A stretch of DNA of 64,000 bases from Pseudomonadales bacterium (GCA_019090455.1 JAHRWA010000001.1:1-64000); one strand, 5' to 3'; shown: positions 37,824 through 47,878, counted from the stretch's first letter. The notes: generated by a model not told the origin, from the sequence alone. Numbers and translations are program-made.

Positions 37824-38916
37824 GCGTAAGCGAACGATGGTGATTATGGCAGGTGGTACCGGAGGACATGTTTTTCCTGCATTGGCAACGGCTCGCCTGT
37901 TGCAGCGTGAAGGTATCGATGTGCACTGGATAGGGACAAGAAAAGGGATAGAGGCCGAAGTGATTCCCGACGCCGATATTCCCATTAGTTTTATCGATGT
38001 GAGTGGCTTACGCGGAAATGGCATGGCGAATTTGATTCGAGCCCCATTTCAGTTAATGAAAGCGTTGCTCCAAGCGATTCACTGTTTAAGAGAAATACGA
38101 CCCCAAGGGGTATTGGGGATGGGAGGATTCGTTACTGGACCTGCAGGACTGGCGGCGTGGTTGTTGCGAATACCCTTATTGATACATGAGCAAAATGCCG
38201 TGGCGGGATTGACCAATAACTTATTGTCCCGTTTGAGTCAGAGAGTGTTAGCGGCTTTTCCCGGCGTGTTTGAGAAGATAAATAAAGGTGCAGGCGATTT
38301 GGTGGTGACGGGTAATCCAGTTCGAACCGATATTGCAAGCATTCCCGAACCCGGCGAAAGAATGGCGAATCGAGAAGGTACGTTGAGATTGTTAGTGTTA
38401 GGTGGAAGCCTGGGGGCACAGGTTCTAAATGAAATGGTGCCGGAAGCAATTTCCAAGTTTGAAAAGGTGGAACGTCCCGAAGTGATACATCAAGCGGGTA
38501 AGCGTAATTACGAAACGGCGAAACAGAATTATGAAAAAATCGCGGTGACAGCTGAGGTAAAGCCTTTTATTGATGATATGGCAGGTGCTTATGAATGGGC
38601 GGATCTTGTTATCTGTCGATCCGGTGCGCTGACGGTGAGCGAGATTTCTATCGCTGGTGTGGCGGCGGTGTTTATTCCTTATCCCCATGCAGTGGACGAC
38701 CACCAAACTAAGAATGCGGAATACTTAGAAGATGCAGGTGCAGCCGTTATTGTTCAGCAAAGAAATTTGGATAGTCAGCGCTTAGCTAATTTACTAAAAG
38801 GCTTAATGGCCGATCGGGAAGCGCTTAAAGAAATGGCAGTGAAGGCACGCTCAATGGCAAAACCAAAAGCAACTGAAACAGTGGTGAAACAAATTCTGGA
38901 GGTGTGTTATGCCTGA
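37816..38916 (+). CDS. murG: UDP-GlcNAc--lipid I N-acetylglucosaminyltransferase
   Basis: 366 aa from ATG 37816, which places [20 protein letters not shown] at the N-terminus as in other MurG proteins; the longer open frame from 37783 adds 11 residues inside ftsW. Lipid-binding loop [35 protein letters not shown] and the UDP-GlcNAc site [20 protein letters not shown] are clear. It makes lipid II at the inner membrane. It overlaps both neighbours by 8 nt. Confidence 0.97.
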   Translation: MAERKRTMVIMAGGTGGHVFPALATARLLQREGIDVHWIGTRKGIEAEVIPDADIPISFIDVSGLRGNGMANLIRAPFQLMKALLQAIHCLREIRPQGVLGMGGFVTGPAGLAAWLLRIPLLIHEQNAVAGLTNNLLSRLSQRVLAAFPGVFEKINKGAGDLVVTGNPVRTDIASIPEPGERMANREGTLRLLVLGGSLGAQVLNEMVPEAISKFEKVERPEVIHQAGKRNYETAKQNYEKIAVTAEVKPFIDDMAGAYEWADLVICRSGALTVSEISIAGVAAVFIPYPHAVDDHQTKNAEYLEDAGAAVIVQQRNLDSQRLANLLKGLMADREALKEMAVKARSMAKPKATETVVKQILEVCYA

Positions 38917-40351
38917 TAAGAAATCACCGCATTGGGTTGCTGAGGTGCCAGAAATGCGTCGTATTCGTCATATCCATTTTGTTGGTATTGGTGGCGCGGG
39001 GATGTGCGGCATTGCAGAAGTGCTGTTGAACCAGGGCTACCACGTCAGCGGATCTGATATCCATCCGGGTTTGTCCACTGCTCGACTAGAGGCCATGGGC
39101 GCAAAAATATTAATTGGTCATAAAACGCAGAATGTGGAGGGAGCTAACGTTATTGTTATATCCACTGCTATTCAGGAATATAACCCTGAATTAGTAGCGG
39201 CCAAAGAGCGTCGAATTCCGGTGGTACCACGGGCAGAAATGCTGGCAGAACTAATGCGATACCGTCATGGAATCGCGGTTGCCGGCACTCATGGTAAGAC
39301 AACCACCACGAGCTTGCTGGCATCTGTGTTAGCAGAAGGTGGCTTTGATCCCACTTTTGTTATCGGTGGCTTATTAAATAGTGCGGGTTCCAACGCTAAG
39401 TTAGGGGATAGCCGTTATTTTGTAGCGGAGGCTGACGAAAGTGACGCGTCGTTTTTGCATCTTCAGCCGATGGTCGCAATCATTACCAATATCGATGCGG
39501 ATCACATGGTGACTTATGATGGTGATTTTGGTCGGCTGAAGAATACCTTTGTTGAATTCCTTCATAACTTGCCTTTTTATGGCTTGGCGGTGATGTGTGT
39601 TGATGACGAGCATGTGAGAGAAATTATGCCCTTGGTGAGTCGTCCTATTATTACCTACGGCCTATCGGTGGGTGCAGATGTACGAGCCATTAATATTAAG
39701 CAAGTTGAGTTGCGTACTGAATTCACTGTACGGCGGTTGGGTGAGCATAAAGATCTGCATATTCAGCTCAATATGCCGGGCGAGCATAATGTGTTGAACG
39801 CACTGGCGGCTGTTGCCGTGGCGACGGACGAAGGCGTTTCCGATGAGTCCATTCAGCAAGCGTTGAATGCCTTCGAGGGCGTGGGGCGACGATTTCAGGT
39901 TTATGGTGATTATCCGATAAATCAGGGACAAGTGATGTTGGTGGATGATTATGGTCATCATCCTCGTGAAGTGGCAGTCACGATAAAAGCGATTAGACAA
40001 GGTTGGCCTGATCGGCGTTTGGTTATGCTCTATCAGCCTCATCGATATTCTCGTACACGGGATTTGTATGAGGACTTCGTTGAGGTTCTATCTGAGGTGG
40101 ATGTGTTATTGCTAATGGATGTTTATCCCGCTGGGGAGGAACCGATTCCCGGAGCTGATGGCCGGAGTCTTTGTCGTAGTATTCGTCAGAGAGCGTCTAG
40201 TGAGCCTATTTTTGTGAAAGACATAGAGAGTATTTATGAAGTGTTGGCAAAGGTGCTGACGAACAACGATATATTGTTGACTCAAGGTGCTGGCAATATC
40301 GGAAGTATTGCCGCTGAGTTAGCGGAAAATAAATTGATTGCTGTAAATTGA
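38909..40351 (+). CDS. murC: UDP-N-acetylmuramate--L-alanine ligase
   Basis: 480 aa. [20 protein letters not shown] opens the UDP-binding domain, the P-loop is [20 protein letters not shown], then [20 protein letters not shown] and the C-terminal [20 protein letters not shown]. It starts the peptide chain by adding L-Ala to UDP-MurNAc. GGAGGTG precedes its ATG, inside the end of murG, an 8-nt overlap. Confidence 0.98.
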   Translation: MPDKKSPHWVAEVPEMRRIRHIHFVGIGGAGMCGIAEVLLNQGYHVSGSDIHPGLSTARLEAMGAKILIGHKTQNVEGANVIVISTAIQEYNPELVAAKERRIPVVPRAEMLAELMRYRHGIAVAGTHGKTTTTSLLASVLAEGGFDPTFVIGGLLNSAGSNAKLGDSRYFVAEADESDASFLHLQPMVAIITNIDADHMVTYDGDFGRLKNTFVEFLHNLPFYGLAVMCVDDEHVREIMPLVSRPIITYGLSVGADVRAINIKQVELRTEFTVRRLGEHKDLHIQLNMPGEHNVLNALAAVAVATDEGVSDESIQQALNAFEGVGRRFQVYGDYPINQGQVMLVDDYGHHPREVAVTIKAIRQGWPDRRLVMLYQPHRYSRTRDLYEDFVEVLSEVDVLLLMDVYPAGEEPIPGADGRSLCRSIRQRASSEPIFVKDIESIYEVLAKVLTNNDILLTQGAGNIGSIAAELAENKLIAVN

Positions 40352-40385
40352 TCGCTTTGATTTGATAGTTTGAGATACCAGTGAG

Positions 40386-41327
40386 ATGAGTAAAGTGTTG
40401 GATATAAAAGAGCTGAACGTAAAAGCGCTAGGAGAAGTGGCTGTCCTGATGGGGGGGAGTTCAGCTGAACGCGCCATTTCTTTAAAAAGTGGTATGCAGG
40501 TTTTTGATGCACTGATGGCAGCGGGAGTCTCAGCGACGGCGATTGACGTAAAAACAATTGGGCCTGAATTGGTTCAGCAGTTAAAGCCATTCGACCGAGT
40601 TTTTATAGCCCTTCATGGCCGGGGTGGGGAAGACGGAACCCTGCAAGGTTTTCTGGAAATCATTGGCATGCCGTATACCGGCAGTGGTGTGATGGGCTCA
40701 GCGATAGCAATGGATAAGGTGCGCAGTAAACAAATCTGGATGGGGGCGAGTTTACCTACCGCAGATTTTAAAGTGATACGTTCGGAGCAAGATTTGGCGG
40801 ATGTGGAAAAAGCGTTGGCAATGCCCCTGATAATTAAGCCGTCAAGGGAAGGATCAAGCATTGGAATGAGCAAGGTGAATGACAGCCAGTCTTTGAAAAC
40901 TGCCTATGAAGTTGCAGGAGAATTAGATAAAGAAATATTAGCTGAAAAGTGGGTTCAAGGAGCAGAGTACACCGTTGGTATTTTGGGAGATGAAGCGCTA
41001 CCGATTATTCGATTAGAAACACCTCGAGACTTTTACGATTACGATGCGAAATATAATCTCGATAGCACTCTTTATCATTGCCCCTGTGGTTTGTCTGAAA
41101 AAATGGAGGAAGAAATTAAGCAACTTTCTCTTGAGGCTTTTCAAATCCTAGGGTGTTCTGGTTGGGGACGGGTTGATTTGATGATGGATGAGGGTGGAGA
41201 AATTTATTTCTTGGAAGCGAATACGGTGCCGGGTATGACTGATCACAGTCTAGTACCTATGGCAGCGAATGCAGCGGGTTACGATTTTCAGCAATTGGTA
41301 TTGAGAATATTGCAGCTAACGCTTTAG
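40386..41327 (+). CDS. ddl: D-alanine--D-alanine ligase
   Basis: 313 aa, ATP-grasp fold. The N-terminal VAVLMGGSSAERAISLKSG, PLIIKPSREGSSIGMSKVND and the metal-site GWGRVDLMMDEGGEIYFLEA then NTVPGMTDHSLVPMA are typical of the DdlB group found in dcw clusters. It has about ten extra N-terminal residues. It supplies the D-Ala-D-Ala that MurF uses. It lies 34 bp after murC. Confidence 0.96.
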   Translation: MSKVLDIKELNVKALGEVAVLMGGSSAERAISLKSGMQVFDALMAAGVSATAIDVKTIGPELVQQLKPFDRVFIALHGRGGEDGTLQGFLEIIGMPYTGSGVMGSAIAMDKVRSKQIWMGASLPTADFKVIRSEQDLADVEKALAMPLIIKPSREGSSIGMSKVNDSQSLKTAYEVAGELDKEILAEKWVQGAEYTVGILGDEALPIIRLETPRDFYDYDAKYNLDSTLYHCPCGLSEKMEEEIKQLSLEAFQILGCSGWGRVDLMMDEGGEIYFLEANTVPGMTDHSLVPMAANAAGYDFQQLVLRILQLTL

Positions 41328-41346
41328 TGATAGACGAATAATCATG

Positions 41347-41384
41347 CTAGGGATAGAACTGAAATTCTAGGGATAGAACTGAAA
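41347..41384. repeat. Tandem 20-bp repeat directly before ftsQ
   Basis: CTAGGGATAGAACTGAAA occurs at 41347-41364 and 41367-41384 (18 bp identical, period 20) and ends one base before the ftsQ ATG. It forms the whole ftsQ leader and so its ribosome binding region. Confidence 0.92.
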
Positions 41385-41385
41385 A

Positions 41386-42225
41386 ATGCGAAAGGTTGAA
41401 GGCAAAGGTAAAACGAAATCTAGAGGTAAAACGAAAGGCAAACAGCTTCGCGGAGCCACATCGAAGGGGAATACGAATGGGCGGACTCTTCATTCTTTGA
41501 TGGGACCTTTGGCTGGTCCATCGGTTCGATGGTTTGTCGTTACCGGTATTGTGAGTGTGATGGGGTTGGCCTTACTGCAAGTGCCTCGCCTGTTACAGCA
41601 ATTCCCTATTACAGAGGTAAAGATGGAGGAGGCGTTGCAATTTGTAGATCAAGCCTCTCTACAGTCGGTGATGTCGTTCCACACCGATTTGAGAAATAAA
41701 GGGAATTATTTTTCTATCAATTTGGGAGCGCTTCGAAATGATATTCAGGCACTGCCGTGGGTAGAGTCGGTTGATGTCCGAAAAATTTGGCCCGACCAAT
41801 TGCATTTGGCCGTGGAGGAGCGAGTAGCGATTGCTATTTGGCAAGACTACCAATTGATAAGTCATAAGGGCGATTTGTTTAAACCCGAGCAGATGCTAGC
41901 AACCACAACGTTACCTCGACTCTATGGCCCAAAAGATAGGGAGCGTTATGTCATGGATAACTTTCATCAGATGGCGAAGGTATTGCGGCGAACCCAACTT
42001 AGCATTACAGAACTTAGACTGGCAAAAAGATTGGTTTGGAAATTGAAGCTGAACAACCAGATAGAAGTGATGATAGACAAAGATCAGAGTGTTGAGAAGC
42101 TTCTAAAATTTGTCGATTTCTACGCCCAGCTAATGGAAAGGCGAGATACCAGCGTAGATAAAAAAATTGCAAAAGTAGATTTAAGGTACTCGAATGGAAT
42201 TGCCGTGACCTGGGATGATGTCTAG
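41386..42225 (+). CDS. ftsQ: Cell division protein FtsQ
   Basis: 279 aa. A very basic cytoplasmic tail (KGKTKSRGKTKGKQLRGATS) precedes one membrane segment (about residues 45-65, WFVVTGIVSVMGLALLQVPR). The POTRA domain follows, and the FtsQ beta domain is marked by ALPWVESVDVRKIWPDQLHL. Mature FtsQ scaffolds FtsB/FtsL at the septum. No canonical Shine-Dalgarno is visible; the leader is a tandem repeat, so low expression is likely, as is usual for FtsQ. Confidence 0.93.
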   Translation: MRKVEGKGKTKSRGKTKGKQLRGATSKGNTNGRTLHSLMGPLAGPSVRWFVVTGIVSVMGLALLQVPRLLQQFPITEVKMEEALQFVDQASLQSVMSFHTDLRNKGNYFSINLGALRNDIQALPWVESVDVRKIWPDQLHLAVEERVAIAIWQDYQLISHKGDLFKPEQMLATTTLPRLYGPKDRERYVMDNFHQMAKVLRRTQLSITELRLAKRLVWKLKLNNQIEVMIDKDQSVEKLLKFVDFYAQLMERRDTSVDKKIAKVDLRYSNGIAVTWDDV

Positions 42226-42283
42226 GGAGATTGTACTCCCGATCTACATAACCTGATTAAATAAGCGTGAGAGACTCTTGGCT

Positions 42284-43519
42284 ATGCCTAATGAGAACAA
42301 AGGTAACATGATAGTAGGTTTGGATATCGGTACATCCAAGGTGGTCGCTATTGTTGGGCAGGTGGGTGCGGACGGTAATATTGAAATTATCGGCATTGGA
42401 TCAAATGCTTCAAAAGGGCTGAAGAAAGGTGTCGTTGTCAACATTGAATCCACGGTACAGAGTATTCAGCGGGCCATTGAAGAAGCCGAATTAATGGCGG
42501 GATGCCAAATACATTCAGTCTATGCCGGCATTGCGGGAAGCCATATTCGTAGCATGAATTCTCATGGCATTGTTGCGATACGTGATCGCGAAGTTCATCA
42601 GATGGATTTAGAGAGGGTGATTGATGCGGCCCAAGCCGTGGCATTACCTGCGGATCAAAAGGTACTTCATATTTTACCGCAAGAATTTTTAATTGATGAT
42701 CAAGAAGGAATTCGTGAACCCTTGGGTATGTCAGGAGTGAGGCTCGAAGCGAAGGTGCATCTTGTTACCTGCGCGGTAAACGCTTATCAAAATATTGAGA
42801 AGTGTGTGCGCCGATGTGGTTTGGAAGTGGACGAAGTTATTTTGGAGCAATTGGCGTCAAGCAATGCTGTATTAACAGATGATGAAAAAGAGCTTGGAGT
42901 TTGCATGGTGGATATTGGTGGTGGGACCACTGATATATCTATCTTTACGGAAGGTTCTATTCGACATACAGCAGTGATCCCCATAGCGGGAGATCAGGTG
43001 ACTAACGATATAGCCATGGCGTTGCGGACACCCACAGCCAATGCGGAAGAGATAAAAATAAAGTATGCCTGTGCCTTGGCTCAGTTAGCGGGTGCGGATG
43101 AAACCATTAAAGTGCCTAGCGTGGGTGATAGACCCGCTCGAGACTTATCTCGACAAGCACTGTCTGAAGTCGTGGAGCCTAGATATGACGAGCTGTTTAC
43201 CTTAGTTCAAGCGGAGCTGCGTCGCAGTGGTTTTGAAGATTTAGTCGCTGCCGGAGTAGTGTTAACCGGTGGGTCAGCAAAAATTGAAGGGGCCATCGAA
43301 TTGGCTGAAGAAATTTTTCATATGCCGGTGCGATTGGGCTCACCCAATTGTACTACCGGATTAGCGGATGTGGTGCGTAACCCAATTTATTCAACCGGCG
43401 TTGGGTTACTGCTATATGGATTAAACCATCAACAGGGCGGGGGTGTTAAACCAGAAAAAACAGAGAGCATCATGGGGCTCATGGACAGAGTAAAGCAGTG
43501 GATAAGAGGCAATTTTTAG
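42284..43519 (+). CDS. ftsA: Cell division protein FtsA
   Basis: 411 aa from ATG 42284; a TTG at 42278 is in frame. Actin-like fold: MIVGLDIGTSKVVAIVGQVG, the 1C subdomain with AGSHIRSMNSHGIVAIRDRE, and the ATP sites VCMVDIGGGTTDISIFTEGS and GVVLTGGSAKIEGAIELAEE. The C-terminus is an amphipathic membrane-targeting helix (IMGLMDRVKQWIRGNF). It anchors FtsZ filaments to the membrane and links to late division proteins. It is followed by ftsZ after 78 bp. Confidence 0.97.
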   Translation: MPNENKGNMIVGLDIGTSKVVAIVGQVGADGNIEIIGIGSNASKGLKKGVVVNIESTVQSIQRAIEEAELMAGCQIHSVYAGIAGSHIRSMNSHGIVAIRDREVHQMDLERVIDAAQAVALPADQKVLHILPQEFLIDDQEGIREPLGMSGVRLEAKVHLVTCAVNAYQNIEKCVRRCGLEVDEVILEQLASSNAVLTDDEKELGVCMVDIGGGTTDISIFTEGSIRHTAVIPIAGDQVTNDIAMALRTPTANAEEIKIKYACALAQLAGADETIKVPSVGDRPARDLSRQALSEVVEPRYDELFTLVQAELRRSGFEDLVAAGVVLTGGSAKIEGAIELAEEIFHMPVRLGSPNCTTGLADVVRNPIYSTGVGLLLYGLNHQQGGGVKPEKTESIMGLMDRVKQWIRGNF

Positions 43520-43597
43520 TAAAATAACCTGTTGAATTCGATGCTCGGGCTAGATTCAACTTATGTTTAAAAATGAAGGGACTGGAGAGTAAATACT

Positions 43598-44758
43598 ATG
43601 TTTGAACTTATCGACAATGTACCGCAGAACGCGATAATTAAAGTGATTGGTGTTGGCGGAGGCGGCGGCAACGCTGTTGAACACATGGTGAGTAATAATG
43701 TTGAGGGTGTTGAATTCGTTTGTGCAAATACCGATGCACAGGCTTTAAAGAAGCTGCAATCGAAAACCATTCTCCAATTGGGTAGTCAGGTCACTAAGGG
43801 GTTGGGGGCGGGTGCCAATCCGGATGTTGGGCGTCAAGCTGCGATTGAAGATCGTGATCGCATTGAAGAGGTTTTGTCCGGTGCAGATATGGTTTTTATC
43901 ACTGCAGGCATGGGTGGAGGTACGGGTACCGGTGGCGCTCCTATCGTGGCAGAAGTGGCTCGTGAATTGGGGATTTTAACCGTCGCTGTTATTACGCGAC
44001 CTTTTCCTTTTGAAGGGCGACAGCGCCAATCTATAGCAGAGGCCGGTATTGAAGCGTTGACAGAACACGTTGATTCATTAATTACTATTCCTAACGAAAA
44101 GCTGCTTTCTGTTCTCGGGCCCCAAACAAGTTTATTGGATGCATTTAAAGCGGCAAATGATGTGTTGTTGGGAGCGGTGCAAGGTATTGCTGATCTTATT
44201 ATTAGACCCGGTATGATTAACGTCGATTTCGCTGATGTCAAAACGGTGATGTCTGAAATGGGGATGGCCATGATGGGTACGGGTTCTGGGTTTGGTGAAA
44301 CTCGTGCCAGAGATGCTGCTGAAGCTGCGATACGTAGTCCGTTGCTTGAAGACGTAAACTTAAGTGGCGCGCGGGGGATTCTAGTGAATATCACGGCGGG
44401 TGAAAATCTATCATTGGGAGAATTTTCCGAAGTGGGAGATACGGTCAATGAGTTTGCTTCAGGCGAAGCCACAGTGGTGGTGGGTACTGTAATCGATCCC
44501 GAGTTAACTGATGAGTTGAAAGTCACAGTTGTTGCAACAGGGCTAGGTCAAGCTGAAGAAGCGAAAATGAAATTGGTTGAGCCCAAAAAGGTTCCTGTGC
44601 GATCTGATGGAACTGTGGATTATCGTGATATGGATCGACCCACCATTATGCGAAAACAAGCTCCTAGAACTGGGAAGTCAGTTGCGCAGAGTACAGGTGT
44701 GGCGCAGAATATGGATATTCTTGATATTCCGGCTTTTTTGCGCCGCCAGGCTGATTAA
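43598..44758 (+). CDS. ftsZ: Cell division GTPase FtsZ
   Basis: 386 aa, tubulin-like. IKVIGVGGGGGNAVEHMVSN, the GTP signature ITAGMGGGTGTGGAPIVAEV near residue 100, the T7 loop region NVDFADVKTVMSEMGMAMMG, and the C-terminal peptide DILDIPAFLRRQAD that binds FtsA and ZipA. It forms the Z-ring at midcell. ATG 43598 follows GGAGAG. It is the last division gene before a terminator-like hairpin and lpxC. Confidence 0.99.
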   Translation: MFELIDNVPQNAIIKVIGVGGGGGNAVEHMVSNNVEGVEFVCANTDAQALKKLQSKTILQLGSQVTKGLGAGANPDVGRQAAIEDRDRIEEVLSGADMVFITAGMGGGTGTGGAPIVAEVARELGILTVAVITRPFPFEGRQRQSIAEAGIEALTEHVDSLITIPNEKLLSVLGPQTSLLDAFKAANDVLLGAVQGIADLIIRPGMINVDFADVKTVMSEMGMAMMGTGSGFGETRARDAAEAAIRSPLLEDVNLSGARGILVNITAGENLSLGEFSEVGDTVNEFASGEATVVVGTVIDPELTDELKVTVVATGLGQAEEAKMKLVEPKKVPVRSDGTVDYRDMDRPTIMRKQAPRTGKSVAQSTGVAQNMDILDIPAFLRRQAD

Positions 44759-44829
44759 CATTGATTTAGAGCGAGTTTTAAAGCCACTTTTTAGAAGTGC
44801 AATGTGCAAGGATGGTGAGGTTAAAGAGT

Positions 44830-44863
44830 CGACTTAACTCAATATTGAGATGGAGTTAAGTCG
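44830..44863 (+). terminator. Hairpin after ftsZ
   Basis: CGACTTAACTC (44830-44840) and GAGTTAAGTCG (44853-44863) form a perfect 11-bp stem with a 12-nt loop, followed by GTTTAAATAA. The T-run is weak, so it may be partial. Confidence 0.6.
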
Positions 44864-44949
44864 GTTTAAATAAGGGGTAAAAATCTTAAGTGATAGGGTT
44901 AGGGTAAGTAAGTATTGGAATGTTTTCTTGCCTAAAATACAGACTGTTT

Positions 44950-44978
44950 TTGCCAGTCAGCGAGTAATTTGTTAGTAT
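44950..44978 (+). promoter_or_regulatory. Candidate lpxC promoter
   Basis: TTGCCA (44950-44955) and TAGTAT (44973-44978) with a 17-bp spacer, leaving a leader of about 110 nt before the lpxC ATG. Confidence 0.45.
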
Positions 44979-45096
44979 GCGCGCTGTCAAAAATGGATGC
45001 TTGTATTTAATATAAACTAAATGCCATGGCACCTAACCATAATGCTGTTTTTTTACCGTTGGGTGGTTTCGGCCAAGCACGGACTGTGTTGCGAAT

Positions 45097-46011
45097 ATGA
45101 TTAGACAGAGAACGTTAAAAAATGTGATTAGAGCAACCGGTATAGGGTTGCATACTGGCGATAAAGTCTACATGGCTATTCGACCGGCTGCAGTTGATAC
45201 GGGTATCGTTTTTTGTCGTACCGATTTGGATCCCATGGTTCAGATTAAGGCAAGCGCTAAAAATGTGGGCGATACGACATTATCGACTACGTTGGAGCAA
45301 GACGGTGTTTCTGTATCGACGGTAGAACATTTGCTCTCGGCATTAGCAGGTTTGGGAATTGATAATGCGTATGTTGATCTGAGTGCATCAGAAGTTCCCA
45401 TAATGGATGGGAGCTCCGGACCATTTGTTTTCTTGCTTCAGTCAGCTGGTATAGAAGAGCAGGATGCAGCGAAAAAGTTTATTCGTATCAAACGTAGGGT
45501 TAAGGTGTCGGATGGCGACAAGTCAGCTAGTTTTGACCCTTTTGATGGCTTTAAAGTTACTTTCACTATTGATTTTAATCACCCCATTTTCGAAGGTCGT
45601 ACTCAGCAGGCCTGTGTTGATTTCTCTAGTACATCATTTGTAAAAGAAGTGAGCCGAGCGAGAACCTTTGGTTTTATGAGGGATATAGAGCAATTGCGAG
45701 CCAATAATTTAGCGCTGGGTGGTAGTGTTGATAATGCGATAGTGATCGGTGATTATCGCGTATTAAATGAAGATGGCCTACGTTATGAGGATGAATTCGT
45801 CAAACATAAGGTACTCGATGCCATCGGGGATCTGTATCTCTTGGGTAATAGTTTGATTGGTGAATTTACTGGAATCAAATCTGGGCATGGGTTAAATAAT
45901 CAGTTGTTGATAGAGTTGTTGAGACAAGAAGATGCCTGGGAAACGGTGACTTTTGAAGATGAAACAACAGCTCCCATTTCTTATATGAAACCCGCTTTAG
46001 TCGCAGACTAG
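45097..46011 (+). CDS. lpxC: UDP-3-O-acyl-N-acetylglucosamine deacetylase
   Basis: 304 aa, the first committed step of lipid A synthesis. Zinc ligands H78 ([15 protein letters not shown]), H237 and D241 ([15 protein letters not shown]), with [15 protein letters not shown] and a final [13 protein letters not shown]. These positions match the E. coli enzyme within one residue. It follows ftsZ with its own probable promoter and is convergent with dciA. Confidence 0.98.
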   Translation: MIRQRTLKNVIRATGIGLHTGDKVYMAIRPAAVDTGIVFCRTDLDPMVQIKASAKNVGDTTLSTTLEQDGVSVSTVEHLLSALAGLGIDNAYVDLSASEVPIMDGSSGPFVFLLQSAGIEEQDAAKKFIRIKRRVKVSDGDKSASFDPFDGFKVTFTIDFNHPIFEGRTQQACVDFSSTSFVKEVSRARTFGFMRDIEQLRANNLALGGSVDNAIVIGDYRVLNEDGLRYEDEFVKHKVLDAIGDLYLLGNSLIGEFTGIKSGHGLNNQLLIELLRQEDAWETVTFEDETTAPISYMKPALVAD

Positions 46012-46141
46012 ACTGGTGTCGTGCCTAATTTATGTTGGTAGTACCTGCTAAAGTTATTTACGCTAGAAGGTAAAGCCGAGTCTCTAAATCTTGGCTGATT
46101 CATTTGGATATGTTATAAACCTCGGCAGATCTGTCGGGGTC

Positions 46142-46597
46142 CTAGTAAGGCTTCTTAGAATGACGAGATAGTCTAAGAAGTGCGCTCTTAAGGTCGCCAT
46201 CCTCCAAGCTGTCAGCTGTTGCTTTTAATGCTTCAGAATTTGCATTTGATATGGGATAAGCTTGTCTAGTTTCCTTTCTAAAAATGAGTGGCTGACTTTG
46301 AATTTTTATTTCAATGTACTTTAGCTTAGTCATTTCCGGATGCTGTCGGAGCTGTTTCAGTAGCGATGGTAATTGATATCGGAGTTGGGTGGCCCAAATG
46401 GATCCATCAACGAATATCAGTAGACGATGGCCATGAAAGATACTTACCTGGCACTTTGATTTTAGTGGTTCCTCTAAATAGAGTTTTAGAAGGAAATCAA
46501 ACTTCATAACATGACGTGCGTTTGCTAACAGAGGTTTTAGTCGGTTATGGCTTTTGAGAAATGTCTCCACAGCACGAGTCGTTTTATGTCTTTTCAT
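46142..46597 (-). CDS. dciA: DciA-like (DUF721) protein
   Basis: 151 aa. After a basic N-terminus, the DUF721 core includes HRLLIFVDGSIWATQLRYQL and LPSLLKQLRQHPEMTKLKYI, ending in a variable tail. In most bacteria without DnaC, DciA loads or recruits the replicative helicase DnaB. The location between lpxC and secA, opposite to lpxC, is that seen in Pseudomonas. The first 25 residues fit the family's weakly conserved start. Confidence 0.85.
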   Translation of the reverse strand: MKRHKTTRAVETFLKSHNRLKPLLANARHVMKFDFLLKLYLEEPLKSKCQVSIFHGHRLLIFVDGSIWATQLRYQLPSLLKQLRQHPEMTKLKYIEIKIQSQPLIFRKETRQAYPISNANSEALKATADSLEDGDLKSALLRLSRHSKKPY

Positions 46598-46755
46598 TTT
46601 TGTGCCGGTACATTGAAGTAAATTTATTCAATTCTCGTAGTGAGAGCGAACCTTTTGGAAATAGGTGGATTAATGAATTTGGAACGACTTAGTGGGATTA
46701 AACACGACAAGCTGAGTTAGCACATTTTAGCCCTATCTAGGCGATCTTTATATCA

Positions 46756-46778
46756 GAATTAAAAAAGAAATTTAATTC
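46756..46778. repeat. Inverted repeat 1 before M23 peptidase
   Basis: GAATTAAA (46756-46763) and TTTAATTC (46771-46778), perfect 8-bp arms with a 7-nt loop. Confidence 0.6.
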
Positions 46779-46810
46779 AAGGAGATACAGCTTACCAGCG
46801 AGATTTTCAG

Positions 46811-46838
46811 CATGAAAGAATATAAGTAGAATTTCATG
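46811..46838. repeat. Inverted repeat 2 before M23 peptidase
   Basis: CATGAAA (46811-46817) and TTTCATG (46832-46838), perfect 7-bp arms with a 14-nt loop. Confidence 0.5.
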
Positions 46839-46854
46839 ATCATTTTATAGTCGT

Positions 46855-46898
46855 CCTATACTTATAAATATAAAGTTGAATGAAAATATAAGTATAGG
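46855..46898. repeat. Inverted repeat 3 before M23 peptidase
   Basis: CCTATACTTATA (46855-46866) and TATAAGTATAGG (46887-46898), perfect 12-bp arms separated by 20 nt. It ends 50 bp before the preferred peptidase start. It could be an operator for a dimeric repressor or an mRNA stem. Confidence 0.75.
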
Positions 46899-46948
46899 TG
46901 GCGAACTTTATTGGATTCTGAATGAATCCGCAGTGGATAGTAGTCAGT

Positions 46949-47878
46949 ATGAATATAATTTTTTTAAGCGATAAGCATGATACGTCTAAACAAATTCAGT
47001 TACGTGCAGGAACTCTTGTTATTTGTCTTCTCGCCATTTTAGCTGTTCCGTTCGGCTCTATTACTGTTGGGTATTGGTTTGGCCAATCGCAATCTGAGAA
47101 ACAACTTAGCCAAGAAAAGCTGAGTGACTATGCAGATGAACTTTCTGATCAAAGAGAGGTGGTGCTGCAAGCAAAAGATGATGCGGAGTATAAGCTCAAA
47201 GCCATATCGATGAGTTTGGCTCAGATGCAGGCTCAGCTAATTCGATTAAATGCTTTAGGAGAACGTTTGACCGAAGTGGCGAAGTTGCGTACTGATGAAT
47301 TCATCTTTTCTCAAGTTCCTGCCGTTGGTGGCCCAATGAACTCCGATCTAGGGGATGCATTTCGACCTCCCGAATTTTTAGATGAGCTAGGAAAACTGGC
47401 TGGTGATATTGAAAGACGTGAAGAACAATTGTCCATATTGGAGAGTTTATTGGAAGGCCGTAAGTTGCACCGAGATGTTTTTATCGCTGGTCGGCCCATT
47501 GGTCGAGGCTGGATGTCATCTCCGTACGGGCATCGTACCGACCCCTTTAACGGTCGATTGGCGTGGCATAAGGGAGTTGATTTTGCCGGCAAAGAGGATT
47601 CAAAAATAATATCGGTGGCAGCGGGGGTTGTGACCTGGTCAAGCGATCGCCACGGGTATGGTTTAATGGTAGAAGTGAATCATGGTAGTGGATTTATCAC
47701 TCGTTACGCTCACAATAAAGAAAATAAGGTGAAGGTAGGCGATATTGTGAAGAAAGGACAAACGCTTGCCAAAATGGGAAGTACTGGGCGTTCTACTGGA
47801 CCCCATGTTCACTTTGAAGTGATCAAAAATGGTAGCCATGTGAATCCTGCTAGATACATTGATCGAGCCAGTTTGTAA
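46949..47878 (+). CDS. M23 (LytM) family peptidase, membrane anchored
   Basis: 309 aa from ATG 46949, whose MNIIFLSDKHDTSKQIQLRA start fits homologues; an ATG at 46922 adds 9 residues. One membrane segment (about residues 22-45), a coiled coil (about 55-110, rich in Glu/Gln/Leu), then the LytM domain. Zinc ligands are H207 and D211 (HKGVDFAG) and H288, with H286 in HVHFEV. All catalytic residues are present, so it should hydrolyse peptidoglycan cross-bridges in the periplasm, perhaps like NlpD/EnvC relatives at division. Upstream of secA, as in Pseudomonas. Confidence 0.9.
   Translation: MNIIFLSDKHDTSKQIQLRAGTLVICLLAILAVPFGSITVGYWFGQSQSEKQLSQEKLSDYADELSDQREVVLQAKDDAEYKLKAISMSLAQMQAQLIRLNALGERLTEVAKLRTDEFIFSQVPAVGGPMNSDLGDAFRPPEFLDELGKLAGDIERREEQLSILESLLEGRKLHRDVFIAGRPIGRGWMSSPYGHRTDPFNGRLAWHKGVDFAGKEDSKIISVAAGVVTWSSDRHGYGLMVEVNHGSGFITRYAHNKENKVKVGDIVKKGQTLAKMGSTGRSTGPHVHFEVIKNGSHVNPARYIDRASL

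Larger units (their letters stand above)
44759..45096. other. Spacer between ftsZ and lpxC
   Basis: 338 bp holding a terminator-like hairpin after ftsZ and a candidate lpxC promoter, both listed separately. So lpxC probably has its own transcript. Nothing else was seen. Confidence 0.65.
46598..46948. other. Divergent spacer with three inverted repeats
   Basis: About 350 bp between dciA and the M23 peptidase gene. It contains three successive inverted repeats (46756-46778, 46811-46838, 46855-46898) and a tiny frame (ATG at 46812, five codons) 27 nt after AGGAG. The peptidase promoter is not clear. Confidence 0.6.

Noticed and set aside
43834-44526. A 230-aa frame antisense to ftsZ
   Set aside because: Long shadow frame caused by codon bias of ftsZ; composition is Ser/Thr/Pro-rich without domain.
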